Assembly (NCBI GenBank): GCA_963693365.1
Contig: CAVNZM010000003.1
Coordinates: forward strand, 7,502,001 to 7,566,000
Source: Amoebidium appalachense
Taxonomy: Eukaryota; Ichthyosporea
Direction: 5' to 3'
Length of the DNA stretch: 64,000 nucleotides
The stretch's first letter is position 1; each line of letters starts with the position of its first letter. Made by a program: the position numbers and the translations under genes. Under the pieces are notes generated by a model that saw only the letters and a list, made by a program, of their open reading frames with translations, was not told the origin of the DNA and ran no database searches. This document shows positions 18,814 to 29,815 of the stretch, piece after piece.

Positions 18814-19227
18814 GGGGGGGGGGAGGTCTATCATCGCCTGGTGCCTGCTCTGAGGAAAACAGATCTCATGCGTCACCAAGGGCCTTATTATAGTTCGAGA
18901 AACTCAAATGATTCTGTTTGGTGCCATCAGGCCAAACTTTACCGGCACGCACAAGAAACACCGAAGAAGGCGCCTCAAGAAATAGGGAAAACACGTAAAA
19001 CACATAAACTTTGCTCGAAACCTCGGGTGTACCTGGTATGACTTTACAGCCGCCAGGCGTTCCTTTTCGTTAGGGGGAATATCGACCGGCCTCCACTCCT
19101 GGGTCTCCTTCAGACTGTCCTGTTTCGAGTGGACGTTGCTGGGCGTATCGGTGGCCACAGAGTGGTGGTGGGGCAGAGACACAGACTTCAGGTTGGGAAG
19201 GACCGTGCGTGATGTGACACCACCCAT
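14634..19227 (-). CDS. GAF-RGS domain protein (G-protein signalling regulator)
   Basis: Six exons: 19227-19033, 18237-18016, 17624-17407, 17006-16778, 16012-15926 and 15089-14634 (stop at 14636-14634). Together they make 1407 nt, or 468 aa, with compatible phases. Residues about 55-210 are a GAF domain: KERLAAVKSYQTLDEQCEDV, FSEHGL, LFIPDARKDGRTF and GHALGTLCAIDNEPHYLNEA. Residues about 258-385 are an RGS domain: REFSVENIFFWQAVEDF (Asn283 in the EN..FW motif), ARSIYDVYVARG, TNL (Asn319, matching the conserved Gly-alpha-contact Asn) and LFDVAQIEAYQLVFRDSF. RGS domains speed GTP hydrolysis by G-alpha; GAF domains bind small ligands or partners. Ligand control of the GAP is inference. The last 80 residues carry no known motif. 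ATG 19227 has A at -3 and G at +4; an in-frame TTG lies upstream. Confidence 0.85.
15287..15321. repeat. (GCAG)n tetranucleotide repeat
   Basis: About eight to nine GCAG/GGCA units inside CA/CG-rich sequence, in the last intron of the GAF-RGS gene. Confidence 0.9.
15507..15770. repeat. (GT)n, T-rich and G-run complex
   Basis: GT repeats to about 15593, then a T-rich tract, then (GGC)n and a G-run. Intronic to the GAF-RGS gene on the other strand. Confidence 0.9.
16141..16760. repeat. GT-repeat cluster plus G-runs
   Basis: Successive GT tracts broken by GA, GC and TT. An interrupted block containing GTGAGTGTGTGTGTGCTTGTG occurs twice, near 16280 and 16440, so part of it is a higher-order tandem duplication. 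G-runs follow to 16759. Confidence 0.88.
18325..18428. repeat. (AG)n(AC)n(AG)n compound microsatellite
   Basis: GA repeats flank an AC tract almost symmetrically. Intron of the GAF-RGS gene. Confidence 0.9.
18664..18727. repeat. (TTTC)n tetranucleotide repeat
   Basis: About 15 CTTT units, near a GT/G-run complex at 18770-18823. Confidence 0.92.
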
Positions 19228-21470
19228 CTTTAAGCATCTGTGTGTGTGAAGCGGACTAGATCCTTCCAACCTCTGTGATCAGCAGTCGCAGTAGCTGGGT
19301 GCTGTAATGGTTGCTGGGACGTGCCTCGGTTCATGAAACAACAAACGGTTTCTAAGGTTTGAGTCCGAAATGAAATTACGTAAGTACGTGCACTGATCGA
19401 GGAATGCCTACCAGTTTCTTATGTCTTAAAATTAATATTCTGCCTTGGAGGTGTTCTAAATGCAGCATGCGTGTCTTCAACGCATCGATGGGCTGCCTGT
19501 GCATTACTATGTTTTTTCGCACAGCTACAGGTGATGTGCAGCGAGAGGAGCCTCTCTTGGCTCAGAGTTTTTCAGGGTGAGACTCGCAAATGATGCACCT
19601 AACACATGGCCAGTGCATTAGAAAACTTGTCGATGGCTAAAATGGAAATGAGAAGCCATGACCAACGTTAGCTTTTTGCACTAGACGCACGCAGCACGGA
19701 CATAGCCTACAGCCTCTTCAGCCAACATCTGTACACGCTTTATGTCCGTAACGCTTCTGTGTGAGGGCGGGCACGTTTGGAGCACGTACAAACCCGTGCA
19801 CGTGCTTGGCCCACTGGCCGAGGCGAGCAAATAAATTCCAACAACTATTTTTCTTTTAGTCCACATTAGATTCAATCCAGAACAGCCCAGATGCCATGAC
19901 GGAAAGGTTTACAAAATTCTGGATAGCAGTCTATTTACAGGATAACTAGGTGCCTTGCATTTGCTCTTGAAAATGTTCAAAAGTCTTGCAGAGCACAACC
20001 ATCATCTATAAATTCTATGATATATAAAGAAAAAAAAATTAGTACATTTTTATATGGTTTGCTATTAGTCAGTGCACGTACTGAAAAACGTTTTATTCTG
20101 TGTCTACCTGGATCAGATTTTTTCGCTGAGATATTCTGAATGTTTTTTGCAGGCTGTTTATGCATGAACAGGCGATGATGGCGATTCAAACCGCATATCC
20201 GATGGCATGCTTGGGAATACCGAAGAGATCTTCCTAAGCCGTGTTATTTTTTTTACAAGAAATGATGATCAGTAAAGGGTTTGATTTACACAATTTTCCT
20301 TTTTATTTTTATTAGAGACGTACAAGTACTCGTTTCTGCATTTCGGTGTGAGGGCATATCACGATTCACGAATTGATACGCAATATTAAAAAATTACCAA
20401 TCAAAACGTTATAGATTTAAAATGCTGGACGGTTTGCATACCAACGTGTAAACGCAGGTCCAAAAGGTCCGAGAACAGGGTGTGAGATTTGTTTTTGGCT
20501 GGTGCCATTTTGGTAGCTTTCCACCAACCTGATGGCCCTAATAGAGCCAACAACGGGTATTTTTCCATATCTTTGGCTGTGTTAGAGCCAATTTTTGAAA
20601 AATTGATGGACCTAACCTCAATTAGTAGGGACAATTTTCGGACTTTCACTACAGACTCTCCGACGTCGGGCGTCGACTGGTCGGCCGAGTCAGCACAAGC
20701 ACTGACAACTGAGCAAGCATCTGGCGTATATTATGCTCCGAGGCAGAGCAGACAGCAGCAGCCGGAGACGGTCATTGCTCCGCCGCCAGTATGCTGTGCT
20801 CCGGGGTTTGAGTCGTGGGTCTGCAGGAGAAACACGAAGGCGACAGTCATGCCAGAATATCAATACTAATACTATAGAGCGCCCCCAAGTACTTAGGAAG
20901 AAGTTCGTATTTTGGATATATTTGTATATCCCAGTATTATAACTCATATGCCGTGTCCGTATCAGTGGGTATCACGTAATAAAGGTGTCGCGTCGATGAA
21001 GTTTTGAAATTGTATGATCTAGGTTGTAGAAAAATGTGTATCGGTATGCATTCTCTAAGATCGTACGTGGTGCGCCTCCTCGCGCACTTTCTTCTTAAAA
21101 ATATCTAGAAACCATATCTGAAGTTCTTTAGTCACACTTCGAAAAGGGGTATAAGTTATCTAATTCAGAACTGTCTCCGTAGGACAAAATTAGCGGATCA
21201 TGCACCGAACGCACGCTCACGGACCCAGGTCGCATATGCATGAGCGGCGCACGCAGCCATCCATGGCTCCATGGGGGTCCGTGTGCCGCTTGCATGCGCA
21301 TGCATCGGTAAAGCACGCGACTCAGTAGCAAGGTTTTGAAAAGTTATCTAGCTGTAATTATTTATTTTTTGTAAGGCGGGCCGTGCACAATCAACACAAG
21401 CTCTGAGGGTTTACGTCCGCATTTCTGCAATTTCCAAATTTTGGTCACTAGATTTACCGATAAAGTCATA
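19228..21470. other. Region upstream of the GAF-RGS gene, no supported gene
   Basis: No long microsatellites occur. Short minus-strand segments look faintly exon-like: an ATG at about 20510 opens MAPAKNKSHTLFSDLLDL and reaches a GTATGC donor, and DIKRVQMLAEEAVGYVRAAC ends at a stop near 19681. Their phases could not be joined, so no gene is called. The open frame 20489-20869 (+) has no motif. Confidence 0.4.
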
Positions 21471-21529
21471 TAAAATGGCGCTGCACGGGTCAATGCCGTC
21501 AGTTTTCACTAGACAGAAGTTGCGCTACT

Positions 21530-21868
21530 GTGGAGAGCAGTGTGGTAGTACAAAACTCCTCTTCAAGGTCTGCAGTGGCCAACGTTGCTGTGTTGTGGCT
21601 TCTTCTAGCCGCAATCATGGCGCAGACGCCGCCACTCTCCGCGTACCTGGAGTACGACGTGAATAATTACAAGACTGATGTGCCACGCACAGTGTCTACT
21701 TTCTTTACAAATTACACGTTTCCGTCTCTTTTAACACATGTCAACTCCCAACAAACCGTTTCCCTGTTCACAGTTCTAGGTTATGACGTTGAGTGCATGC
21801 ACATGCTGTGGCGTTCCCTTGACAACCCTGCGCTTGTCGGCCCCTTTAATGCACCTTGCGGGAATTGA
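21530..21868 (+). pseudogene. 112-aa ORF at the 5' side of the Helitron, unknown
   Basis: The open frame reads through AYLEYDVNNYKTDVP and stops before a second frame opens. Related text continues in other frames to about 22060, which suggests a broken longer protein belonging to the Helitron. No domain is recognised. Confidence 0.3.
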
Positions 21869-22061
21869 AATGTATGAAGCCTTTGGAAGTGGGAAACTTG
21901 GACACATTGCAGCATTTGCACAACATAAGGAACTTGATTTTCACGCACACACACTCCAGAAATGCTCTGCCTGTGCACTTGACACTGCTTAAGACATACA
22001 CGAGTCATACACCAACACATATGTCGTCTCTCACCACTATGCACAAAAACCAGACATCACA

Positions 22062-23349
22062 ATGGCTTTGCGTCAGGCCTTTACACTTGCACACCCACTC
22101 GGCACACACCTACAACACCAAATTGCCTTAATTGAATCTGGTCGTGCAAATCTTCTGCAAGCCATTAAAAAGCCAGACCTGCTGCGTGCCTTTTTGTTTG
22201 AGTTTTTAATGACAAGCGAATATGTGCCTAAAGTGTCTGCCTCCTATACGTACAGTTCAGTTGATGGTGAAGTAAAAGAGGTTGACCAGGACTTTTCTGT
22301 TGGTTTATTTGTTGCACTCTGCTCCATGACACAAACCAACTTAAGGATCTGGGCACCCTTTATGAACCGCCTAAAACCCCGCCACTTAGTACTCCAGCCA
22401 AACCACACCAGAACACTGGATATCCTGTATGAAGAGACACACACAGGATACAACTTATACAAGTTGCAAGAGCCTGCAGATGTTTTTGCACACATCAGCG
22501 AATGGAAACTGGAAAACGTTACTCTGTCACAACAGAACGTCTGTAGTTTTTGCACCTCACGCCTATTAAAAGAGGAGAAATCCTCTTTCTGTTGTGGAAA
22601 CGGAAAATGGGTGATCCCAACACTCCCCCCCTCCCTTTACAGCTAACACAACTATACAGCACACCTGCTTTCACCAAAAAGGCAAGAGAATATAACATGT
22701 TTGCATTCACAGCCATGGGCTGGTCTCAAAGAACCGTTACACAGGCAGCTCCTTCATTTGTCAAGATTCAACTACCAGTCTTTCCAATATAAGGTACTAT
22801 ATCTATGAAGGTATACGGGCAGCAGTTGCTGCTGCAAGATCTCTGTCATCAGATTTCATTTCATTCCTCGAAAGTGCTCTGTACCAGTGCAACCCTATAG
22901 CATCTGAGTTCCGCAGACTAAGTCAAGCCTACCCAGACCAAGAAAACTTTCACGTAGCCTTTCAAAGCAATAACAGAAGAACTGCTACACCCCAGGCTCC
23001 CGAGATTGCAGCCTTATATGATATCGACCCAGTGCATGCAGGAAGACACGTAATATGGTTCCACCGATTCTCAAACCAACGTCCCGAGCAAGTTCACTAC
23101 CTAAATGAGCTATGTGAACCACTGCAATATCCTTTACTGTTTTTGCAAGGCACACCAGGTTGGAGCCTCAATACCTTTCCTACTTCAGGTAAAAAGGTGT
23201 CAGTCACAAAAGCAGCAAGACGACTACTGCACACTACCCACTTCCACAATGTTGGCAGGTTGATGTCTGAATGGGCCTGTGACCAATTTTCACGAGCAGA
23301 AGATGAAAGACTGGACTGGGTGAGAAGTAGACAATATATCCATAAATGA
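22062..23349 (+). pseudogene. Helitron-like N-terminal domain (PF14214-type), frameshifted
   Basis: Three frames in succession carry the ordered landmarks of the domain. Frame 22062-22646 has CSFC, then FCCGNGKWVIPTLPP. The frame ending 22792 has FTKKAREYNMFAFTAMG. Frame 22793-23349 has QCNPIASEFRRLSQ, RHVIWFHRF, YLNELCEPLQYPLLF then GTPGW, and finally GRLMSEWACDQFSRAEDERL then DWVRSRQ before the stop. The first break sits at a C-run near 22625, so one homopolymer indel may explain it; the second is at the TAA at 22790-22792. The domain occurs only in Helitron replication proteins as far as I know. The protein stops where Rep and helicase should follow. Confidence 0.65.
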
Positions 23350-23367
23350 TATATAGTATATGTAAAT

Positions 23368-23398
<31 letters not shown>

Positions 23399-23695
23399 AA
23401 GAAGTTCCGGATTCTGTATATTAATTTCTGCGCCTGTCAGTGAAAGTGTGCAGGCTACATTGCGTCATATTTTAGTTTCTATAAAACCCTACAAACAAAA
23501 ATAAAGCTCCACCAGGCAACAGTGTTGCCATGTCATGATAATATCTTGTGCCTATAAATTTTTCACCAAATACACTCTATGTTCTCTTCTCTTTCTTTTG
23601 ACTGGATTTATTCTCTTCTCTTCCGCTTCAAATTCTGTGCACATGTCCCATGCAGGCCCCGCCCCAACGGGGCGGGGGGTACCTGTATTTACTAG

Positions 23696-24612
23696 TACAA
23701 CAATAGTGCACGAGTTGGCATATGCATTTCGCACGCACGTGCACAGCACGATTCTTCATTAGTTGCACATCTTTGGTTTACACAGGTTGCACGAGCACAT
23801 AGCATACATAGTTAGGTACGTACGATCGTTTATTTGTGCTTTATCTCCCTTTATTTCATAATGCGCATGTCCGGCATGCTCTTGTTTGCTCTCTGTTATT
23901 CATTAGGCACGTGTGGTATTCATAGTTTGTTTAGCTATTGGCGATAGCGAGAGGAAAGCACGCATCCGACGATTGTTGTGCATGCTTTTCATGTGTTCTG
24001 TGTAGTCGGGTGTTTTGTCTGCGGTTGGACCGTATGAGGGGAATGCAGTTTGATTTCCGTCCATGTACGTGTCGTTATATGATTGGTCAGATTTATAGTA
24101 TTCATAGTATTTGCCAATCAGATGCGCAAATACCTTTGGATAGATCTGTATTCATGGAATCTGCCTGCGGCAGATAAATAGGTGAGAATCGAGCATAATA
24201 AATTAGACGTAGATTGACAGAACATGCAACTGTGTTTCTACCTCTCCACACTACCCTCTCTGTTAGTGCTGTGGCATCGTGCATTGCCCAGCACCACTCT
24301 GCACGTGTTTATGTCTGTTAGTTTAGTGGCCTGATCACCCACGTATACTCTCATTCATATGCATGTGTGCCCAGGTACGTGTTAGTTGTAGTGTGTACAC
24401 TCTGTTAGTCAGGCGAGAATAGTAGGGACTTTTGCCGTAACTCAGCACTTTTCTTGCAAGTCAGACAATTGCAAAGAAGCTAGCGCTGCGCACACGTGAG
24501 CCTCCTGCCCGGCCAAACTGCTTTGACTCGGACTCGATCCCCGGCATCAGCGCAGACCGCCGCGCAATCGTTACCCGACCGAGCATGATGCAGTTTACAT
24601 ACAAGTAGCCTA
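23696..24612. other. Unique sequence between Helitron and LINE
   Basis: No gene is supported. Open frames here are short and motif-free. A CCAAT motif lies near 24114. Confidence 0.4.
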
Positions 24613-24905
24613 AGGTCTGTGCGCCCGCTGCGCGGGCGCCAACTGAAGCTGCGGTCTATTGCATTTGGTCAGTCACGCGTAGGTCTGGGAATTTCAAAAG
24701 AACCTGCAAACTGGGGGTCTGACAGCTTGTGTCTGAAATCTAGACTCTAGAAACTCTCTCGGGTGGGTCTGGGCGCCCGCTGCGCGGGCGCCGGTGTACG
24801 TGGAAGGTGACAGTACGGATGGTAGAAAAGAAGTTCAAGTTTGGGTCTGCCAGCTGGTGTCTGAATCCTAGACTCTGAAAATTCTCCTTTCAAGTTCTCT
24901 TTTTT
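24613..24905 (+). repeat. Two tandem hairpin units upstream of the LINE reverse transcriptase
   Basis: Each unit of about 150 bp begins with a GC hairpin (arms GCGCCCGC and GCGGGCGC, loop TGC), at 24621-24639 and again at about 24772-24791. Each ends with a conserved block GGTCTG..CAGCT.GTGTCTGAA..CTAGACTCT. Tandem 5' units carrying promoters are known in several non-LTR elements, so a 5' UTR role is plausible but inferred. Confidence 0.65.
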
Positions 24906-26440
24906 GGCCGGTTCAAAGGCGGCTTCCGCCAGCGTTTAATTTACATGAAGCATTATCAGTTTGGAAATCCGCCGGTCGGTTTGGGCCTTCCGCGCAAGTC
25001 TATGCCCCGTCTCCTTCCATCTCCGTCGCTGAATCCGTCGACGACTATTATGTTTCCCTATTTTCGCTTCCTAGCGTGTCCACGGTTCCATCACCGCCCG
25101 CTGGCCTCTCCCAGCCGCCGAGTTGGGAGCCGGACCGATCGTTCCCGGGCAGTTTTCACAGCTATTTCAACTCTTCGGCTGTTTTTAAATTTGGAGCTAT
25201 ACGGGCGTTAAAACCCCGCAAAGCGTGCGGGCCGGATGCTCTTCCTCCCGTGCTTTTCAAGGTTCTTTCTCCCGTGCTTCCGCCCCGTAATCGTGCAGAG
25301 TGTACACAGAGTCCCCCCGGCCCCCGCCTTTTGCTGTCCTTCTTAGTGAGTTTTTTTTCGGCTTTTTTCGAACTCGGGTTTATTCCAAATTCGTGGCTTG
25401 ACACAATCGTTACGCCCGTTCGTAAGAAGGTATCGCAGGGGGACCCGGTCATTAACGACTTTCGTCCCGTCACACTTACCAATGTTTTTTGACGGCTCTT
25501 CGAGGGTTGCATGCTTCGCGCGTTTAACACCGACGATTCTTTAAAAGCCGTGTTCCGTCTTTCTTCCCTTCAAGGGGGCTTTCGTCATGCCTATTCGTGT
25601 TATACCCACAGCCTGTTACTCAATGAATCCATTTAATTTGCTATTGGCTCTCCGCACGTTGTCTTCATCGACCTTAAAAACGCCTACGACACCGTACCCA
25701 CTGGTTTCAATTGTTATGGCATAAGCTGGCTATGCGGGGCTTACAGTACCAGCCCCCTGTGGCCGTCTTCTACAAGCCCTGTTCGATACCACTCGCGGAC
25801 GAGCGGCGGTCAATGGAACAACAATGCCCGGTTTTTCTCGTTCTCGGGGCCTTCTGCAGGGGTCCCTCCTGAGTCCGTTGTTGTTTGACGTTTTCATCGA
25901 CGATTTAGCCTGCACCCTCGAACCTCATTGGCCAACTGCATACCCGCCGTGTACCGGGTCTCTTTTTTGCGGACGATATTGTTCTTTGTTCCTTAACCGA
26001 AGACGTCATGCACCAGATGCTTCGTCAGGTGGATCAATGGTGCACCGAGAATCTCATGACAGTCGGAATTGCAAAGTGTGCTACTTTTTCGAAAAACGCT
26101 TCCTTTCGATCGGCCGGTCTTCCTATTCCTGTATAGAGCACCTATGACTATTTAGGTATTCCTTTTACTGCACGGGGTATTGATTTCCGCAAGCTCCTCA
26201 CGGCACGGATCGCTCGTGCGAAGGGCAAGCTTCACATCGTGTCAAATATGTTTCAACGGGAGTCTGTGATCCATTCTGCGAACCTTCTTCTCTACTATAA
26301 AACTTTTTTACGGCCGACTTTCGAATATGGACTTCCGCGCGGCTACTGGCCTGCGCCCCACCTCGCGAGGCGGCCGTGGCGCTGAAAGAGTTCAACGATT
26401 ATCAGGGTACTGCGAGTGCGCACTTTGTTTCGTACTCGGT
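24893..26440 (+). pseudogene. Non-LTR retrotransposon (LINE) reverse transcriptase, decayed
   Basis: The RT motifs appear in order but across frames. They are ALKPRKACGPDALPPVLFK, DFRPVTLTNVF, LQGGFRHAYSCYTHSLLLNE, HVVFIDLKNAYDTVP, GLLQGSLLSPLLFDVFIDDL, the catalytic FADD box (FFADDIVL, about 25968-25991) and thumb-like YDYLGIPFTARGIDFRKLL. In-frame stops are at 25490-25492 and after LLNESI. Several frameshifts occur after 25700, so the copy is dead. No endonuclease domain was recognised upstream. The open part starts without a convincing ATG. Confidence 0.8.
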
Positions 26441-27622
26441 TTGTGCCTCCCTTAATTAGTATGTTTGGATTGTCGTCTGCTGTTTGTCGTATGGAGGAAT
26501 TGTCTCTTCGTTTTTGTTTTCATTGAGTTAGGATACCTGATGGTCACCCTCTTTATGCTTTCTTTCCCCCCCCTCCCTCCATCCCTCTTCCCCCCCGATT
26601 CACCAACGCCACTTCTGAATGTCCTCAGCCTACCCTCTTTCAACCTGATCCTTCCTCTCGCTATCTCACTCCCTCTTTCTTTTCTCTTCCTGTTTTTTCT
26701 GCCTTTTCGAGTTATTCAATAAGTTACCATACGCAGTATATTTTCTTTCTCGTTCTCATAGAGAAATCAAAGGTAAAACTCAGTCGGCATGTGTTATGTT
26801 CCTTAGGCAACACCGTACTTGTCATGATCGCTTTTTGGGAGCTTTGGCAGGATACATTTCTCCTGCTGTACGTATGGATACCACCCTAGTAGATAAGTCT
26901 GTATGGTGCTCTGATGTTGATATCGCCTGGGAAGTTGTGCAGTCACGCGTTGTAATTCTTGTTTCCATCGCCGCTTTTTGTGCTGAACTTTTTCATCGAA
27001 ATCATGTTGATAGGTGTGAGTTTTTATGCCGCGTTTTACCTCTTTCCCTACGGGTGTCTGCTACACTGGCTGGCAATGTGAACACTTCAGACTTTTTGTT
27101 GAATTCTGTTGGTCGTCACATTGAGTATTTATATGATTTTTCACACAGTGTTCAGGTATCTCAGTACGCACTTGTTACTGGATAACTCGTGAAGTTTTTA
27201 TTGTCTTCGCAGTATGCCGTGCAGTACTTGCATATCTTTCCGTCGAATAAATCCAGTCAATAGGGGGGTTTACACACTTTTTGCTAGTATTGCGTGGACA
27301 CTGCCGGAGGCCCAGCCACATCGACGGCCTACTGCGTTTTCCAGCGCAGCCAATCAAATGCAGCCAGTGACATATGTACATGCTAGGCAACAATGAGCGC
27401 CATCGTAGTACTATAGTATATGACACCCCTATTACATATTATGGGTAAGCAGAGGCTAGCATCGGTAGCTCCGAAAGAAAGTTAAGGCACCGGATCACAA
27501 TATCATACTGTGCAGCATTAATTGAAGGTGATCTAGGATAGTCATCTTAAAACGGATATATTGAGGAAGAGAGGAAGAAAAGAGAATAAAACCGCCAATA
27601 ACCTTTGGTTCTAATATGTTAG
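26441..27622. other. Region after the LINE, unassigned
   Basis: One plus-strand open frame (26796-27185) encodes an unrecognised stretch including HRNHVDRCEFLCRVLPLSL. It could be a LINE remnant or an exon with a GTATCT donor near 27155. No function is claimed. Confidence 0.3.
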
Positions 27623-28520
27623 CTAACAGGGTGCACTTATTGATAGGTATGCAGCCGCGAGTAAACCGCGACCCCCACACATATTACACATACGAGCAGG
27701 AGACACCAGAAACCGATTACACCGCCAATCCATAATCATCTTTGCGTTTTTACACCACACCACAATGTCATTACGAATAAACGAATCTATGAGGTATGAA
27801 CGAGACTCTCTAACCGTATCCGCCATATAGGCTACTACTAGTAGTAGTTGGTGTTTTTGCGGTCCTAACACCGGAAGGGACTCAACACGTAGAGTAAAAA
27901 GATATCTATCAGCCATAGACTTGAAACTATTCATATTCACACTATGATCTAGCCGTACCTCCGGTGGGGTCGCCAGCCATTCCATATAACGCTCGGCAAT
28001 GGGCAGAGACGATGGGGAAGGGAAGAGGTAGAGGGGCGAGTCCAGCGGGGATGCGTGTAGCCGGAAGAGCGGGTGGTCCGGGGCACAAGCGGACAGGTGG
28101 GTGATGTGCTCGTGAAATTTAAGGGCTAATTCGTGTACGCGTTGTGATGGTGGTGTGAGTGCGTAGAGAGAATCAAAAAGGCATCTAGGGATAGGTGTGG
28201 AAAGACCAGTGAGAAACGTACAACAAGTTGTGTAAAAAAAAAACATTTACATGTATATCATATGTTGGTGTTTACTTTGAAGTCAAAAGGAAAAATAAAC
28301 GGGGTGAAGGGGGTCCACGGCAACCCGTGGTCAAGGGGGTGCACAAAAATGCATTCCATATTGTTTTTGCTCCCTCCGTTGACAGTGTGTTCCTGTGGTG
28401 TGTAACATTAAAATCAACGTTTTGCCTTTTTTGTTCATAAAAAGCAGTTTTTAATTGGTGCGGCATTGGGACATCACACCATTGGCTTTCCGAAAAGCTG
28501 GATCTTGCAGATCTCGCCAT
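27623..28520 (-). CDS. Compact two-exon gene, hypothetical protein
   Basis: ATG at 28520 opens an exon 28520-28276 (245 nt, phase 2) ending at a GTAAAC donor. A CCCTAG acceptor starts exon 28184-27623, and the joined frame stays open for 268 aa. The 91-bp intron is far shorter than those of the flanking host genes and lacks microsatellites. The product begins MARSARSSFSESQWCDVPMP and includes MADRYLFTLRVESLPVLG and LLLVVAYMADTV. I recognise no domain, and there is no signal peptide or clear membrane span. It lies between a LINE and an LTR element and may be transposon-derived. Phase agreement is the main support. Confidence 0.45.
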
Positions 28521-28795
28521 ATCATGATAAGTGTCACTGAGTCTGGTTCTGCGTTGTACATAAACGTGGATGATAATAAAAACGTTAAAAATTTAAAGAG
28601 GCTTAGTCTAAGACGTCATTGGTGCTATGATGTTTTACATTGAGGCCCGCTAATATCTTCTCGGCTTCATTCGAATTCCCGAAAAGACCAGGGATTGCGG
28701 CGATGCAGGCGACAAATTTATGTCTTCCTATTGGCTGTTGACTATGCCATCTGTAGTTTAAAAGTTCGGGTATTCAATATTATGCTATCATCATG

Positions 28796-28796
<1 letters not shown>

Positions 28797-28827
<31 letters not shown>
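28797..28827. repeat. (TA)n tract interrupted by the LTR retrotransposon
   Basis: The TA repeat continues directly after the element at 32390, so the element inserted into a TA microsatellite. ATATA on both sides fits a 5-bp target duplication but cannot be told apart from the repeat itself. Confidence 0.8.
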
Positions 28828-28836
<9 letters not shown>

Positions 28837-29307
28837 CTGTACACATGAACTGTACATGTTTACTAAAGAATGTGATCTACTAGCACACGATTCGTGCTTT
28901 GTCATGAATATCACATAAATATTATGTCCGCACCAATAGGACTCACTCTGACCTAAGAATTGAACCATATATGGTTCTTCCGCTGCATACCACATAAACG
29001 AAGTGAACCAATAAGAGGTTTGCATAAATAGGACGAAGGTCTGACTGGCTCGGACCGCACCAGAATCACGAATGGCATGTTGCCACCCGCGCTGGCCGCG
29101 GATGAACCAATCCTGGGCCTTGATCCGAAACCTGGGGGCTATATAACAAAGCCGTCCCCGTACGGGGATCACATCAGTGAAGTCTGAGACAGACTGAGTC
29201 GGCCCATAGTAAAAGCAACCTGGCCGCGTGTGCCTTTCTACCCGTTCTCTGTCTTTATTTTGATTCAGTTGTACTCTGCCTTATCCTAACTAGTCCAACT
29301 GTTTACA
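28828..29307 (+). repeat. 5' LTR
   Basis: 480 bp, TG..CA. It contains CCAAT at 29107-29111 and TATATAA at 29140-29146. The long antisense open frame across it is a by-product that reappears in the 3' LTR. Confidence 0.9.
29107..29146 (+). promoter_or_regulatory. LTR core promoter (CCAAT and TATA boxes)
   Basis: CCAAT lies about 30 bp upstream of TATATAA, with transcription expected near 29170 inside the LTR. The same pair sits at the matching position in the 3' LTR. Activity is inferred. Confidence 0.55.
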
Positions 29308-29539
29308 TTGGCGACCGCGCAGTTCAAGAATCTCGCATCCTTCGAATCTCACATCTTTCAATCAGTTCAAGAATCTCACATCATTCAATTACCCCAAGAA
29401 TCTGCCATGGCCGATCACAATCCTTTTTACCACGATGATAGGCACATCTTTCTTTGTCAGGCTTAGAATACATACACATCGACAAGTTTGAAGTGGCCAG
29501 CCCACCTCTAAGAACACGGAAAGAATTGAAAGCATGAAA

Positions 29540-29815
29540 ACCACCTTATACTACGACACATAAAAAACGCGAAGAAAAACGAATACACGAACAAACGATT
29601 AAAGAATTGCTAACGAAGCAATGAACCAACGAAAAACGAACCATCACGAATACACAATGAAATAAAGAATTAACGACAAACGAATGCATAGAGGAAATAC
29701 GAAATGAATGCAACACGAAAACAAAACGAAGTAACGAAGTTATCAAACGACAAAAAACGAAAAACGAAAGCAAAATGAATTGGAAATACGAAAATGAAAG
29801 AACGAATGCACAACA
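29540..29815. repeat. ACGAA-rich low-complexity tract inside the LTR element
   Basis: CGAA occurs roughly 16 times in about 270 bp, mostly as ACGAA or AACGAA, with irregular spacing rather than a fixed period. Confidence 0.7.

Larger units (their letters stand above)
21480..23695 (+). mobile_element. Decayed Helitron (rolling-circle transposon), helicase part missing
   Basis: The 3' end has the expected form: a perfect 9-bp GC hairpin (arms 23657-23665 and 23669-23677, loop AAC), then 14 nt, then CTAG at 23692-23695 followed by T. That matches the Helitron hairpin-CTRR terminus and A|T target. Upstream lies coding sequence resembling the Helitron N-terminal domain. The 5' TC end was not identified, so the start is approximate. 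No Rep catalytic HUH motif or helicase follows, so the copy is truncated. Confidence 0.68.

Noticed and set aside
20489-20869. A 126-aa plus-strand open frame
   Set aside because: No recognisable domain, and the composition shifts midway. The opposite strand is equally open.
28272-28520. WWE-like domain in the first exon of the compact gene
   Set aside because: Only a loose resemblance around QLKTAFYEQKRQNVDF; the required Trp/Glu pattern is incomplete.
28780-29172. A 130-aa antisense open frame, repeated at 31844-32254
   Set aside because: It is the reverse strand of the two LTRs; its duplication only reflects LTR identity.
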